From Magnolia sinica (taxonomy: Eukaryota; Streptophyta; Magnoliopsida; Magnoliales; Magnoliaceae), in NCBI RefSeq assembly GCF_029962835.1, contig NC_080574.1, positions 20,434,001 to 20,498,000 of the forward strand: a stretch of 64,000 nucleotides of DNA. Direction: 5' to 3'. Below, piece by piece: positions 22,201 to 33,305 of this stretch. The notes beneath the pieces were generated by a model. The model was not told where the DNA came from. It saw only the letters and a program-made list of their open reading frames with translations, and ran no database searches. Each line of letters starts with the position of its first letter. Within the stretch, counting starts at the first letter, position 1. The position numbers and the translations under genes are program-made.

Positions 22201-23896
22201 ATACATTGAACCCACCCTCATTGGGAAGAGGAAGGCTAATACAATTCACATCGAGTATGTCTATCCAAACAATTGGCTGAGGATGGCTGAGGAGCAGACA
22301 TCATGGTGGGGCCCACCAGCCCAAATGAAATCTCCGGCAGATTCCCGGGGGCAAATGGTCAGCAATTCAACTTCTTCATTCAATCGTTTACCATGATTGC
22401 ACGATCTTTCTCTTCGACAACCTCTCACCGTCACCTCGATTTCAAATCTCAAGAGTCCTAACTGCATCCAATGACTAAGACAAAAGTAAAATTTTTTATC
22501 CATGTTCAATCTCTGTCACTGATCCCGCATGCCAATTGGGCCCCACTTACATGAGGAGACGGTCGGAATTGAAATGATCCACCGCAATTGGGACCCAACT
22601 GATAACCCAACTCATTGTCCTGATTTCACGCACACGTGTGTCACGTTAGCACGTATCATGTGTACAACCTATCGTGTAGAAACTCATCCGGTCGCTTGTT
22701 ACTATATATGTCCTGATCTACAAGTGAGGCTTATGATTAGTTAATACATTGGCCATCACCATTACGAGAAATCTATCAGAATGGACGATCACAACCCTTC
22801 AAATTAAAATGTGGGCCATGGCTTTACCTTTTATCTTATCCATCTATATACTGCCCACAGGTAGAAGGGATTGGATCTTCCAATTGGGAGATATTTCCAG
22901 GGAGGTCCCTGATTTACATTAAGTTACAACTAGATAACAGTTTAGCTCACTGATCTGAACCATGGGCCCCACATACGGGGTCCACCAAACTGTCTTTTTG
23001 GAAGGCGTGGATTTTCAAATCACTTTGATTCAGTGGATGGTTGACATGGTTACCTACCAAATCAATGGTTCTGATTACCTTACACATGCATCACCTGAAT
23101 GGTGGGAATGCTGGAGAGAGTGAGCCCCACTTAGACCCTTCACTAATCAGTTACATCTCCATTGATACCTGCGCTTGTACGCAATTGGAAGAATCTGAAC
23201 CGTTAAGTTTGTGGGACACCACTGCTTGGACTATCCTAGCCATCATATGATAGGCAATCGGACTATATATTGATCACTTGGGCCACCATGTGAAGGAGCT
23301 ACTTATAAAATAGTACTTCAATTAGACTGCTAGCGGTAGAATTAGCATCCGGAAAATGGATGGCTGAAAAAGAACCACGCTAGCGTGAGGTACACCAAGC
23401 GTGCTTCCACGTGGATGTGGAACTTTCATGAGATCCACACCTTCCATCAGGTATGCTGCCTCATGTTCAGCAAGGAACCTAAAAATCAAGATCATCTAGA
23501 ACTCAGGTGGGTCACACCTGAGGAGAAAAATTATATTCATTGGGTGGTTAGTATCATAAATCCTAGCCATCAAGCGTTGAGGGATGGAATCATAAAGTGT
23601 AATGATCTAGTGGACTGAGTGGATGGAAAGCCTCTTATCCGAAGATAGTTCGAGTCTGAATTAGGACCGTCCGATTCTTGAGAATTTTGGACGTTAACAA
23701 AAGAAGAGAGAACTGGACCTGATGGACGATCCATATACGTGTGATGCATATAAATCCAATCGCAGCTATGTGCATGGACTTAGCCCACTAGGTCAAATCT
23801 CAATCAGAAAGTGGTCAACACTTAACAACCGACACTAAGTGCGTATTTTAAACGGTGAGGATGCGCTTTACGAGGAAGAAGAAGGTGGTCATCCAT
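22201..23896. other. Non-coding DNA, mostly unassigned
   Basis: Weak foldback-type words occur (gggccccacata, atggatggtt) but no termini. Several open frames exist but lack domain features and plant codon bias. I see no gene. Confidence 0.35.
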
Positions 23897-24437
23897 GGAA
23901 ACGGATTGGCTACTCCCCCTGCCACCAGTGCGGTGGCTGGTGGTCGGTGCTCTGTGGGCCCCACCATGATGTATGTGTTTCATCCATGCCGTTAATACAT
24001 TTTTACAGATCATTTTAGTGCTTAATACTAAAAATTAGAGGGATATAAATCTCATGTGGACCACACAACAGGAAAGCAATAGTAATTGGATATCCACCAT
24101 TAAAATCCTCCTAAGGTCCACTGTACTGTTTATTTGACATCGAATCTGTTGATTAGGTCATAAAGATCCAAATGAAGGGAAAAAACAAAGATCAGCTTGA
24201 TCCAAAACTTTTATGCCCCCAAAAAGTTTTTATTGGTCGATGTTCATTCAACATACGTTTCCTGTAATGCGGTCCACTTGGGATTGGGATATACCTTATT
24301 TTTTGTCTCATACAATAAAATGATCTATAAAAATAGATGGACGGCATGGATGAAACACATACATCATGGTGGGACCCACAGAGCACCGACCACTCACAGC
24401 CATTGGCTGGTGGCAGGGGGGTAGCCAATCCGTTTCC
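23897..24437. mobile_element. Mutator-like MITE, copy B
   Basis: The left terminus is GGAAACGGATTGGCTACTCC, the right its inverse ending ccaatccgtttcc. The 9-base flanks gtcatccat and ttcatccat match at 8 of 9. The interior is a long inverted repeat, as in copy A. Confidence 0.85.
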
Positions 24438-24616
24438 TTCATCCATGGCTTAGACAGGTGGTCCCCACCACTGGTACTGGGTCTTACGTTGACATGAATA
24501 GCCCACCTGGCGGACCAGGATTTCTCTGTCTATAAGACCTGGCAACAAGTTGGTTGATGCCTGCAGTGTGAAACGTTGAAACGGAGGGAGTCGTACAGTT
24601 CACGTGCTTCTGAGCT

Positions 24617-25142
24617 TGACGCGGATTGCGTGGTTAACCCAACACAACGCAACTATGTAGTTTAAGGACTCTGTGGGGCCTACCGTGATGTATGTGTTTT
24701 ATCCACACAGTCCATCCGTTTTTCCAACTCATTTTATGACTTGAGATCAAAATCCAAGAAAATCCAAAGCTCAAGTGATCCACACCACATGAAACAGCCG
24801 TGATAATTAAGTCCACCGTTGAAACCTTAGTAAGGCCCACAGTGATATTTATTTTCCATCCAACCTGTTAATAAGGTAACAGAAACCTGGATGATAGGAT
24901 AAGAAAATTTTCAGCTTGATCTAAAACTTTTGTAGCCCCTAAGAAGTTTTCAACGGTATGCATTCAATACCCACGGTTTCCTTTGATGTGGTCCATTTGA
25001 GGTGATGCTTAAACTTTCACTTCATACCCTTAGATGGGCTGAAAAAACGGATTTACGGTGTAGATGAAAACATACATTACTGGAAGGCCGAAAAGAGTCC
25101 TTACACTGCGTAGCTACGTGGTGTTGGTTCACCACGCAATCC
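24617..25142. mobile_element. Foldback element with gacgcggattgcgtgg termini
   Basis: The left end gacgcggattgcgtggttaac is matched inverted by gttcaccacgcaatccc at the right. The interior halves (gtgatgtatgtgttttatcc and gatgaaaacatacattac) are inverted copies of the window-wide foldback core. Confidence 0.65.
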
Positions 25143-25222
25143 CCTAGCGGGTTCCACCAAATCTTCCACGCTAAAAATGGACGTTCACACTTGTCTCGAG
25201 ACAGTGGAATCAGCGCGGAATA
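25095..25222 (+). repeat. Diverged direct repeat flanking a MITE, copy 1
   Basis: From gtccttacactgcgtagc to cagtggaatcagcgcgg. It matches 25911-26040 with many substitutions. It includes the right end of the foldback at 24617-25142 and its 3' flank. Confidence 0.75.
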
Positions 25223-25224
25223 GG

Positions 25225-25872
25225 GAAGCGGATTGGCTACTCCCCTGCCACTAGCCCGGTAGCTGGTGATCGGTGCTATGTGGCCCCACCATGATGTGTG
25301 TTTCATCTTTTTTTAAGATCATTTTAGAGCTTTATCTTACAATTAAGAGGGATATAAATCTTAAGTGGACTACACCATAGTAAAACAATAATGATTGGAT
25401 ATCTACTATTAAAATCCTCCTCCGGCTCACTTTACTATTTATTAGGCATACAATCTAGGCCAAGGGAAAATACAAATATCAACTTAATCCAAACTTCTAT
25501 GGGCCCCTATTTTTTTTTTTAATGTTCAACATTTATTTGACACTGTTTTCAGTAACGCCGTCCGCTTGAGATTGTGAGATAGCTCATTTTTAGTCTCGTA
25601 CCCTAAATTGGTATCGATCCCTTGTGGGGTTGGCTAACAGTGAAGTGTCAACTGACAGTGGGGGTGTACTAATAAGCTTAAAAAAACAAAAAAAAAAAGG
25701 TCTCATGCAGGGGTATACTAACAAACTAATCAAAAAATATAAAAAAAGTCTTATACCATAAAACAATTTAAAAAAATAGATAGACGGCATGGATGAAACA
25801 CATACATTATGGTAGGGCCACGGAGCACCAACCATCAGCCAATGGCTGGTGGGGAGTAGCCAATCCGTTTCC
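25225..25872. mobile_element. Mutator-like MITE, copy C (decayed)
   Basis: The left end is ggaagcggattggctactcc, the right gtagccaatccgtttcc. The interior is broken by an extra ~120-base AT/A-rich insertion around 25610-25745. No 9-bp duplication is legible. It lies between two diverged direct repeats. Confidence 0.7.
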
Positions 25873-25910
25873 ATGGGTGAATATTTTATCAACGGTGGGT
25901 CTAACAAAAT

Positions 25911-26040
25911 CCTTACACTAGGTAGCTACATGGTATTGGTTCACCACGCAATCCGCGTCCAGGCTCCACCTAATCCTCCCGACCAAAAACGGGCGTTCAC
26001 ACTCGGCTCCAGACAATGGAATCACGAATCGGCGGCATGG
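25911..26040 (+). repeat. Diverged direct repeat flanking a MITE, copy 2
   Basis: Partner of 25095-25222; keeps gttcaccacgcaatccgcg and the flank gacaatggaatcacg. Confidence 0.75.
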
Positions 26041-26055
26041 ATTAGGTAAATATTG

Positions 26056-26199
26056 GATCCCCACTCTTGCTTGGGCGGTAGACTCTCACGAGTTTCAACA
26101 CCCGGTCAAGGGTTCGAGTATCCATAGGTGGTGAAATTCCACCAGCGCGTCTGTGGGGTGTGTGTTCGTGTGTATTAAAAAGAAAAAGAAAAAAGAGGA
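26056..26199 (+). mobile_element. tRNA-derived SINE with 9-bp TSD
   Basis: A pol III A-box-like ttgcttgggcggtaga near the start and a B box ggttcgagtat at 26111-26121 mark a tRNA-derived head. Next come ccataggtggtgaaattcc, a GT-rich region and an A-rich tail. The insertion is flanked by taaatattg at 26047-26055 and 26200-26208. SINEs are copied by LINE machinery, and a LINE 3' end with a similar A-rich tail lies 4 kb away. The family is shared with 18502-18640 and 32204-32336. Confidence 0.88.
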
Positions 26200-27342
26200 T
26201 AAATATTGTAACATCCGGGGGCTTTGTACTCCAGGTTTAAATTTCGTAAAAGTGGGTCCATGGTTCAGCCATCCAGATTGTCAATTCTTCAGGACTATGA
26301 TGGATTGTCCTGGACAGAGAATTCTTATCCATTCACCTGGAGGCATACAAGTACGCTGGATAAGGAATAGATCAACAACGGTCTGACATGAACTAAAGAA
26401 AGGGCTGGCATTGGCGGGGTCGAGTGGGAGATATTTGTGTCATTTTCCATCCAAGGTTGGCCACATCACCTGCGCCATTGAAAAATGGCCTCCCCTTGTA
26501 TAATTTTTAATCCAAGATGGGCTCCGTAAACAAGGGATGCAGGTGTAGAATATCCAAATTTTATTGAATTAACGTTTTATCATCTATCTAACATTTGGCA
26601 AACGTGTACAATCAATCAGGGATGTCCAAATTGTAGGGCCCAATTGTAGAAGCAAAAGTCCAATGATTGCACACTGATCGGACAATCTTAACCATTGAAT
26701 TGGTAATAATAAAACAGTCAGTGGTCCAAATTCAGTAGAAAAATCAGATGGTTAAGATCATCCTATCACACATGGAAGTTGTGCACCATTTATGGACTCG
26801 GACCAACTTGCTCGGCCCAGCGTAGAGTAGGGAAGTGACCAGGGTGACTCGACTCGTACGATTGGCATTGGACCCGTCCATCCAAGTCAAGCTCAAAATT
26901 CATAACCGAATGTAAGATTTAATTTCCAGAACTCCCAAAGGATTTTGTTGTGCTTGTTGTGCATTGGATATGAAAATCTTCTTAGCGTGATATCAGTGCG
27001 GTTAATAAGGATGTTGAGGTCTTCTTTCCCTGACACCTCCGAGAAGTTAGGATAAGGCTCAAGCTTTTGTCAATGGTGTTGGATTGAGAATACAACAATA
27101 TTTTATATATGTGAGGGTGGAAGGGTTTGAAACCCACCAAAACTACTTTATGAAGCCTATGGCTATCCCAGCTTCACTCGAATACAAATCCAAGCATGAT
27201 AGATTAAAGAAAACAGAAATTAGTGCATTACAAATCATTGTTTTGTATATAATAATATCAGAACAGAAATTCACGTAAGCAGACATTTCAACTAATAAAA
27301 ATGGTGCATATTAATATAGTAATTACAACTGAAATACATTTA
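26200..27342. other. Non-coding DNA upstream of peptide copy 2's 3' end
   Basis: No terminus pair or coding frame is recognised. The last ~20 bases (aatacatttac) are shared with the 3' flank of peptide copy 3, so the duplicated block extends slightly beyond the stop codon. Confidence 0.35.
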
Positions 27343-27519
27343 CTAATCCAAGTTGCCACAATGATCTCCACATAAAAGGGATGCCATAGCTTGTGCTATT
27401 GCTGCAAAGATAGCCTTCTTCACTGCCCCCCTCTTGGGTGGGACCCTTCTAATCGGACTCCCTCTTCCTACAATCTCGGTTGTCTCCGGCTTTGGATCCT
27501 TTGATGGACCCACGATCAT
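27343..27519 (-). CDS. Small basic peptide of the VPPKR family, copy 2
   Basis: A 58-codon frame from ATG 27519 to TAG at 27343. The order is an acidic/polar N terminus with DPKPETTEIVGRG, then SPIRRVPPKRG, an amphipathic basic helix candidate beginning VKKAIFAAIAQAM, and a tail with LLCGDHCG. It has one Cys at the conserved position and a second four residues later. It is 58 residues against 53 and 47 for its paralogues and looks the most intact. The ATG lies about 45 bases from a TATTTAAAG box on the minus strand, leaving room for only a short 5' leader. The ~500-base block containing it (about 27320-27820) is paralogous to 33145-33580. The function is unknown to me. Confidence 0.7.
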   Translation of the reverse strand: MIVGPSKDPKPETTEIVGRGSPIRRVPPKRGAVKKAIFAAIAQAMASLLCGDHCGNLD

Positions 27520-27558
27520 TCTCACTCTCCCTCCATCTATGGAAGAGTGGAGTGAGGA

Positions 27559-27722
27559 ACTTTAAATAGGCAAGGTGACTTGCAGGTGAAGCAACTCTAG
27601 TCCCTGGAATACTAGCAATAGTACCACTGGTGTGATTTCTCTTCAAATTTTTTTTTTTTTAATAAACAAAACAAAACAAAACAAAACAAAACAAAGGAGT
27701 TCGTTTTGACTTGCGTGACTCA
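27559..27722 (-). promoter_or_regulatory. Conserved promoter of peptide copy 2
   Basis: On the minus strand, CTATTTAAAG (27560-27569) is the TATA candidate. The block up to about 27640 is shared with copies 1 and 3. A palindromic TGACTCA (27716-27722), the GCN4/bZIP type of site, sits about 150 bases upstream at the same relative place as in copy 3. An (AAAAC)n tract lies between. Confidence 0.6.
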
Positions 27723-28780
27723 AGATCCAGCTTGCATCGGGGCTCACCGAGGCCAACATGTTATGTGGTCCAAACCATCCATGTTATGAACTCTATGCTA
27801 CAGGGTACCACTGCAATATCCGTTTGATCCAAAACTTTTGTGACCCATTCGAAGTTTTTAATAGTTAATCACTACTATTTCCTATGGTGTGGTCCCTTGA
27901 GATTTGGATTAGCTTCATTTTTCCATCATTTATTTCCTAAAATGAGCTTTCAAAACGTGTGGACAATGCCAATGTAAGGCATACACATAAAGGTGGGCCC
28001 CATAGTTAGGGATAGACCCAAGCCGTCCAACGTAGATAAACATAGAAAAGTAATAAATAGAATTGTCAGGTGAGTTTCATGGTTTATATTGTTAAAATTG
28101 CGAATCATCCATCCTTCCAAGTGCCAGTATATGGATGGATAGGTTTAATTTTTCGAATCCTTTATAAATATCATGTAAATAAGTAATTATTATTTTTACA
28201 TCCTGTTTGAAAAGTAACATGTATTTATCATCCGTAAATATGTCAAAAAGAACTTGTTTAAATGCGTGGGCCTCACTGTGATATATAGGATATATCCGCT
28301 CCATCCATCTATTTTAATAGAACATTTTCCAAGGTGAGCAGAAAAATGAGGCAGATCCAATGCTCAAGTGGCCCACACCAAAGGAAACAGTGGCCTCAAG
28401 AAGTTTTTAACGACAAGTGTTTGATTCCCTTTTTCCTATGGTGTGGTCCACTTGAGTTTTGGATCTTTCTCATATATTTTTTTTTCTCATGCCCTAAACT
28501 CAACCAGCATAATGGATGGACGGTGTGGATAAGCCACTTACATCATGGTAGGCCCCACATATATTTCAAAGTGCCCTCCGTTTTTGCCTTAAAAAAAGTA
28601 CGGGTCCAATCAAGCATTGAGAACAATAATAATAATGCGGTAATTACTTAATTAATACCCATTTACAACTCATTCACTGGAAGCCCCTTAACCTGCCACC
28701 TATTCGGTGGAAATATAGCTCTACCGTATCATTGTTCTTCAGATTCTACCGTGTCATCTTCCAGTTCAACTGTTTAAGAT
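27723..28780. other. Foldback-derived non-coding DNA
   Basis: About 27740-28020 and 28260-28570 carry foldback cores (gtgggccccat, gtgatatataggatatatcc, atggatggacggtgtgg). AT-rich arms near 28130-28260 and 28620-28680 may be the ends of one element of the taattatt type, but I could not fix them. Confidence 0.45.
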
Positions 28781-29320
28781 GATGGAAACGGATTGGCTAC
28801 TTCCCCTGCCACCAGCATATGGCTGATGGTCGGTTATGTGTGGCCCCACCATGATGTATGTGTTTCAAACATTCCGTCCATCTATTTTTCTAGATCATTT
28901 TAGGGTATGAGACAAAAGATGAGGTATATCCTAACCTCAAGTGTACCACATTACAGGAAACAATGTTGAATGAACGTGGACCATACAAACTTTTTAGGGG
29001 CCATAAAAGTTTTGGATAAAACTGATCTTTGTTTTTTCTCTTCATCTAGGTCTGTATGACCTAATCAAGAGATTGGATGTCAAATAAACAGTATAGTGGA
29101 CCTTAGGAGGATTTTAATGGTGGATATCCAATCACTATTGTTTTCCAGTGGTGTGGTCCACTTTAGATTTATATCCCTCTCATTTTTTGGATCAAGCCAT
29201 AAAATGACTTGTAAAAATGGATGAGAAGCATGGATGAAACACATACATCAGGGTAGATCCCACAGAGCACCGACCACCAGCCACTAGGCTAGTGGCAGGG
29301 GGAGTAGCCAATCCGTTTCC
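28781..29320. mobile_element. Mutator-like MITE, copy D, perfect 9-bp TSD
   Basis: Starts gatggaaacggattggctac and ends ggagtagccaatccgtttcc. The flanks gtttaagat (28772-28780) and gtttaagat (29321-29329) are identical. This copy gives the clearest evidence for a 9-bp duplication and so for Mutator-like mobilisation. Its interior is a long inverted repeat as in copies A and B. Confidence 0.9.
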
Positions 29321-29429
29321 GTTTAAGATTGTACACATTGGTACTGCCTTCTTTTCCAAGACCTAGGAAAGGCCACGAGGTTCATGTTTCAATGGGATCC
29401 CCGCGCGGAAGATCCGAGATGCAGGGACC

Positions 29430-29965
29430 GGCCCTGATTGTTTTTTTCAAAGCCAGTGTATTTGCACTGGAAATATGTAATTATTACGGTTTGCCGTGTT
29501 AGAAATTTCATAGGGTTTTGTGCCATTGAAATTAGTTTAAAAAAGATGATTTTAATTTTTGAATGGCACGGTAATGTATATGATATATCCGTTCCGTCCA
29601 TCTATTTTACTACAATAATTTGAAGCATGAGACAAAAAATGAAGTAGATACAACACTCAGGTGGGCCACACCAAAAGAAACAGTGGCCTTACAAAGTTTT
29701 TAACGGTAAGTATTCGATTCCCTTCTTTGTATGGTGTGGTTCACTTAAGTGTTGAATATATCTCATTTTTTTGTTTATATTATAAATTCAAATGGCATAA
29801 TGTACGAAAGGTGTGGATAAGCAAAATGTATCACAGTGACACTCATATATATTTTATAATGTTTATAAAAAAAAAAGTAGCTAAATCAGATATGTTGTAG
29901 ATATACAGGGAAATATTTATTACTCTTTTTCCTAGTATTTTCCGGTGCACTGGAAAATCAAACAG
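29430..29965. mobile_element. Foldback MITE with ccctgnttgattttcc termini
   Basis: Left ccctgattgtttttttcaaa and right ggaaaatcaaacaggga are inverted partners, followed inward by ccagtg/cactgg words and gtaattatt / aatatttatt. The interior again holds the shared foldback core (tatgatatatccgttccg). Confidence 0.65.
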
Positions 29966-30074
29966 GGAATCGAATACCAGTAGAAAGGACGATTCTAGCA
30001 CGTTAAAATGTTTCCTTTTCACATGCGGAGCTATATTTCATACGCAGCTGCATATGATACTTGATACTCAGGTA

Positions 30075-30400
30075 CTTAGATATTTTACACGTAGCACTAA
30101 TTAACTCAAAAGGACCGATTGCATCGTGGTACTCATCTAAACTATGTCAAATTTCAAAAAAGTATATTGTTTGGACAATCCTAACCCCTGATTCGTAAAC
30201 ACTTGTTTGTTGACATAAGACCGTTAGATAATTTCATTACAAATCGTCCACTGCGTGTCCACCAATCCGACCGTCAGCTGATCTTACATTTTGGTTTATG
30301 ATATATCTGTACAGGGACCCATATTTGAACAGTTTAGACTAACTTAGATGGGTGCCAAATATGCAATTTCTAAATAATCTTTTAGTGATTGCACCACATT
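30075..30400. repeat. Dispersed inverted duplicate, copy 1
   Basis: Matches 36215-36545 in inverted orientation: for example ccaccaatccgaccgtcagc here against gctgacggtcggattggtgg there, and tagatattttacacg against cgtgtaaaatatctg. It is diverged and non-coding. Confidence 0.75.
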
Positions 30401-30765
30401 CTCTCAGAGCATCAGAGTTTTCCTCTTACATTGAATTTGGAACCTTCTATTTTTATATTTTTTTTTCCTTGCTGGATAGTTGAAAACTATATGTCTGAAT
30501 CTTCAGAATTTGCAATCCACAATCATTTTGGAACATGTCCGAATCTACCGACCTTGTAATTCTATAGCATTTATGGGCATTTATGGGGTTCACATCTGAT
30601 CAATGCTTGGATAATCAAGTCATTGTGGAAAAATATCAGAGACATGTTCCCTGTAATGGATTTGAAGATCCGTTGGCAGAGAGGGAAGGGAGACAAGAAT
30701 ATTTGGAAGACTAATTTGACTGGTCTGGGTTTGCTGGAGAGCAGATCGACATTCCTTATTCCAGT

Positions 30766-31003
30766 TGAGTTGAAAGCCTTGGAAATCTGCAATTTTCTGG
30801 GAAAAGCTGGCCCTCTTCCGCCTTCTGTTGTCCCCTTATTACTTATACAGGATGATATTAACCACATTTTTCATAAGGGGTTCTGGAGTTGAAAGCCTTG
30901 GAAATCCGCAATTTTCTGGGAAAATCTGGCCCTCTTCCGGCTTCTGCTGTCCCTTTCTTACTTATACAGGAGGATATTAACCACATTTTTCATAAGGAGT
31001 TCT
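30766..31003 (+). repeat. 119-bp tandem duplication in the LINE
   Basis: gagttgaaagccttgg starts near 30767 and again near 30886, and both units run to cataaggngttctg. The offset of 119 is not a multiple of three, so the duplication itself breaks the frame. Confidence 0.85.
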
Positions 31004-31044
31004 GCACGGCTGACGAGCTAGCGCTCTAGGTCTGGCCGTACACG

Positions 31045-31394
31045 GTGAATGGGGAGTTCTTTGTGAAAACGGCTTGGGAGACAAGCAGGAGGTCCCGGCC
31101 CTGTATCGGATGGGCAAAGAGAGTGTGGCATCCCCTACTCCCTCCCAAAATTTCCCTGCTAGCGTGGAAATGCATTCAAGGTACGGTCCAGTCGAGTGCG
31201 CTACACAAGCTAGAGGGGTCTCTTTAGCTTCCCACTGCGTCTGTTGTGACAGGGCAGAGGGTCAGGTTCCTTCATGCGAAAACTCTCTCCATCTTTTTCT
31301 CCGTAGTGACTTGGCGGTTGCTATTTGGTCGATTTTCGCGGATATTTTCGGTAAGGCCAATCTGCCCATCTGCTCCATTGAAGAAAGGTTGTAG
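31045..31394 (+). pseudogene. LINE zf-RVT domain remnant
   Basis: The first half (to 31227) reads NGEFFVKTAWE then W..LLPPKISLLAWK, the characteristic start of the reverse-transcriptase zinc-binding domain. The second half continues in another frame with CVCCDRAEG, a CxxC pair, and SLHLFLRSDLAVAIW, the usual HLF...W end. A frameshift near 31200-31230 and a stop separate them. The family is common at the 3' end of plant LINE ORF2 proteins. Confidence 0.8.
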
Positions 31395-31670
31395 TGCTGG
31401 TGGAGCGGTCCCCCTCTTCGAGGCTGGGGTGGGATTCTCAATAAGCTAATTCCTTATCTAATTCTTTGGAAACTTTGGGTTGGAAGGAATGAAACAAAGT
31501 TTGAGGGTCGGCATCCCCATTGGCAGACTCAAGTCTCCCAGATCAAAGGTAGGACGCTAGCTATCATCAATTCTAAGGTCCCTGCGCAATCCTACTCATG
31601 GGCTACCAGCAACATTCTAACAGGTCTGGGGATCTCGGTTCCTGCCTTTGCCCCTAGAAGGGCCCAAGTA

Positions 31671-32228
31671 TTGAAGTGGGCCAGATCTCCGACTAACTGG
31701 GTTAAGTTAAATGTAGGTGGGTCTTCCTTGGGGAATCCTTTCAATGCGGGGGGTGGAGGCATTTGCAGAGGGGAACATGGGGATTTTATATTCGGTTTCT
31801 CGGCAGATTATGGGGTGCTGACGAATACAGGGGTTGAAATTAGAGCGGTCCACGACGGACTGCTGCATTGTCTAAACAAGGGTTTGGTTAACATCATCAT
31901 AGAATCTGATTCTCAGCTGGTGGTGAACATGCTCACTGGGAAGTCTAGTCCAGGCTGGAAATAGAAGTGTTGGTGTAACAGGATCAAGGATCTGCTGGCC
32001 ATGGTTCAAGCCAAATTTCAACATATCCTAAGGGAAGGAAACGGGCCAGCGGATGCATTGGCTAGGCTGGGAAGCTCCTCACAATCCTCCGTTTTATTCT
32101 CGAACAAGTCGGGCCTCCCGCGTGTGGTTAGAGGGCAGATCTATTATGGAAAGAAGCAGATATCTCACAAACAAAAGTTGTTCAAAAAAAAAAGTCAATG
32201 GGGATCCTTACTATTGCTCCGGTGGTAG
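31671..32228 (+). pseudogene. LINE RNase H (RVT_3-type) remnant
   Basis: One frame interrupted by a TAG at 31962-31964. It has the RNase H order LNV-x-GSS, then EIRA, IIESDSQLVV and GPADALARLG. The first catalytic Asp is replaced (VGGSS instead of VDGSS), while the later Glu and Asp positions are still present. With the stop and the lost Asp it cannot be active. Such domains degrade the RNA strand during LINE reverse transcription. Confidence 0.85.
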
Positions 32229-32336
32229 ACTATTGGGAGTTTCAACACATGGTCAAGGGTTCGACTATCCATAGGTGGTGAAACCCCATTACGGCACGAG
32301 TGTGTGGGGGTATGCATGCGTGTTAAAAAAAAAAAG
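32204..32336 (+). mobile_element. tRNA-derived SINE next to the LINE tail
   Basis: Has the family's tggtagac head, a B-box-like gggttcgactat, ccataggtggtgaaacc, a GT-rich region and a poly-A tail at 32325-32335. The flanks gtcaatgggg and ggtcatgggg are an imperfect ~9-10 base duplication. It inserted directly after the LINE A-tail. Confidence 0.8.
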
Positions 32337-33166
32337 GTCATGGGGCCCACTTGTAACAGTGAGTAATTCGGTTGTACTTAGATATATACTTCTGTACTTG
32401 GCATGCAAGTAAGATGAGGACGCAGTTTGGATAGTGTCACTGCCACTAGCCACTGTTTTATCCATGACGTCCATCCATTTTTACATATCATTTTAGAGAT
32501 TGATTCCAAAAATTAGGGGATATAAATCTCAGGTGGACCATCAGTTCGGTAGTGTGTGGTACACCAGCCAATCCGATTTCCCACCTAATCGGCTCTCAAT
32601 TACACAATCCTCTACCCCACGTTCTGCTCTGCAGGCTCATGTTTTTAGTTTGTACTAATGAGGCCAAAGATAATGATCGAAACATTGCCATATTTGACCC
32701 AATGTAGAGGATGTGGATTTATTGGGAAAGCCTTTTGCACGAAGTTCCCGTGATGGGTTGTTAGGTGTGGCCCACAGTGATGTTTGTGAGAAATCAACAC
32801 CATTCATCCATTGTGGGAGCTCATTTAAGGACATTCGACCTAAAATGAGGTAGATCTAAAATTTTGGTGGTTCTTTGTGCCAGCTGTATGCATAACTACG
32901 TATAACCTTGTTCTATCCCACGAGCTATTTGCCTGCAATATATCAATAGTCTCAATCACTTTGAGAATGTTGGACTAATGCTTCAAGGACATCATGATCA
33001 CACGTGCTTCAACATGTTTTTAACATTTTGGTGTCTTTTATTATTTTATAGAAATTATAAATCTATAATTTACACTATCAATTAATTATTTTTATTATTA
33101 TTTTATTTTATAAAAAATCACGGCAGTTACATTAACATTCATGTGGTAATTACAGCTGAAATACAT
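32337..33166. other. Foldback fragments
   Basis: About 32450-32580 is the right part of a foldback ending gtgtggtacaccagccaatcc, the terminus also found at 37766 and 38041. Around 32700-32880 another fragment begins ctgatgggttgttagg. 33040-33120 is AT-rich. No gene. Confidence 0.45.
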
Positions 33167-33305
33167 TTACGAATGCAGGTTACCACGATGACGCTGCTTC
33201 CCTCCACATAAAAGGGATACCATAGCTCGTGCTATTGCTGCAAAGATAGCCTTCTTCACTGCCCCCCTCTTGGGTGGGACCCTTCTCCCTCTTCCTTCAA
33301 TCTCG

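Larger units (their letters stand above)
30600..32193 (+). mobile_element. 5'-truncated LINE, 3' end only
   Basis: A degenerate non-LTR retrotransposon. In order it shows a segment after the RT core (WQRGKGDKNIWK near 30680), a zinc-binding zf-RVT-like domain, and an RNase H domain, then an A-rich tail at 32182-32193. Endonuclease and RT core are missing, as expected for 5' truncation. Reading frames shift several times and a 119-bp stretch is tandemly duplicated. It is inactive. Confidence 0.85.

Noticed and set aside
26111-26121. tRNA gene suggested by ggttcgagtat
   Set aside because: No cloverleaf can be formed; the B box belongs to a SINE with poly-A and a target duplication.
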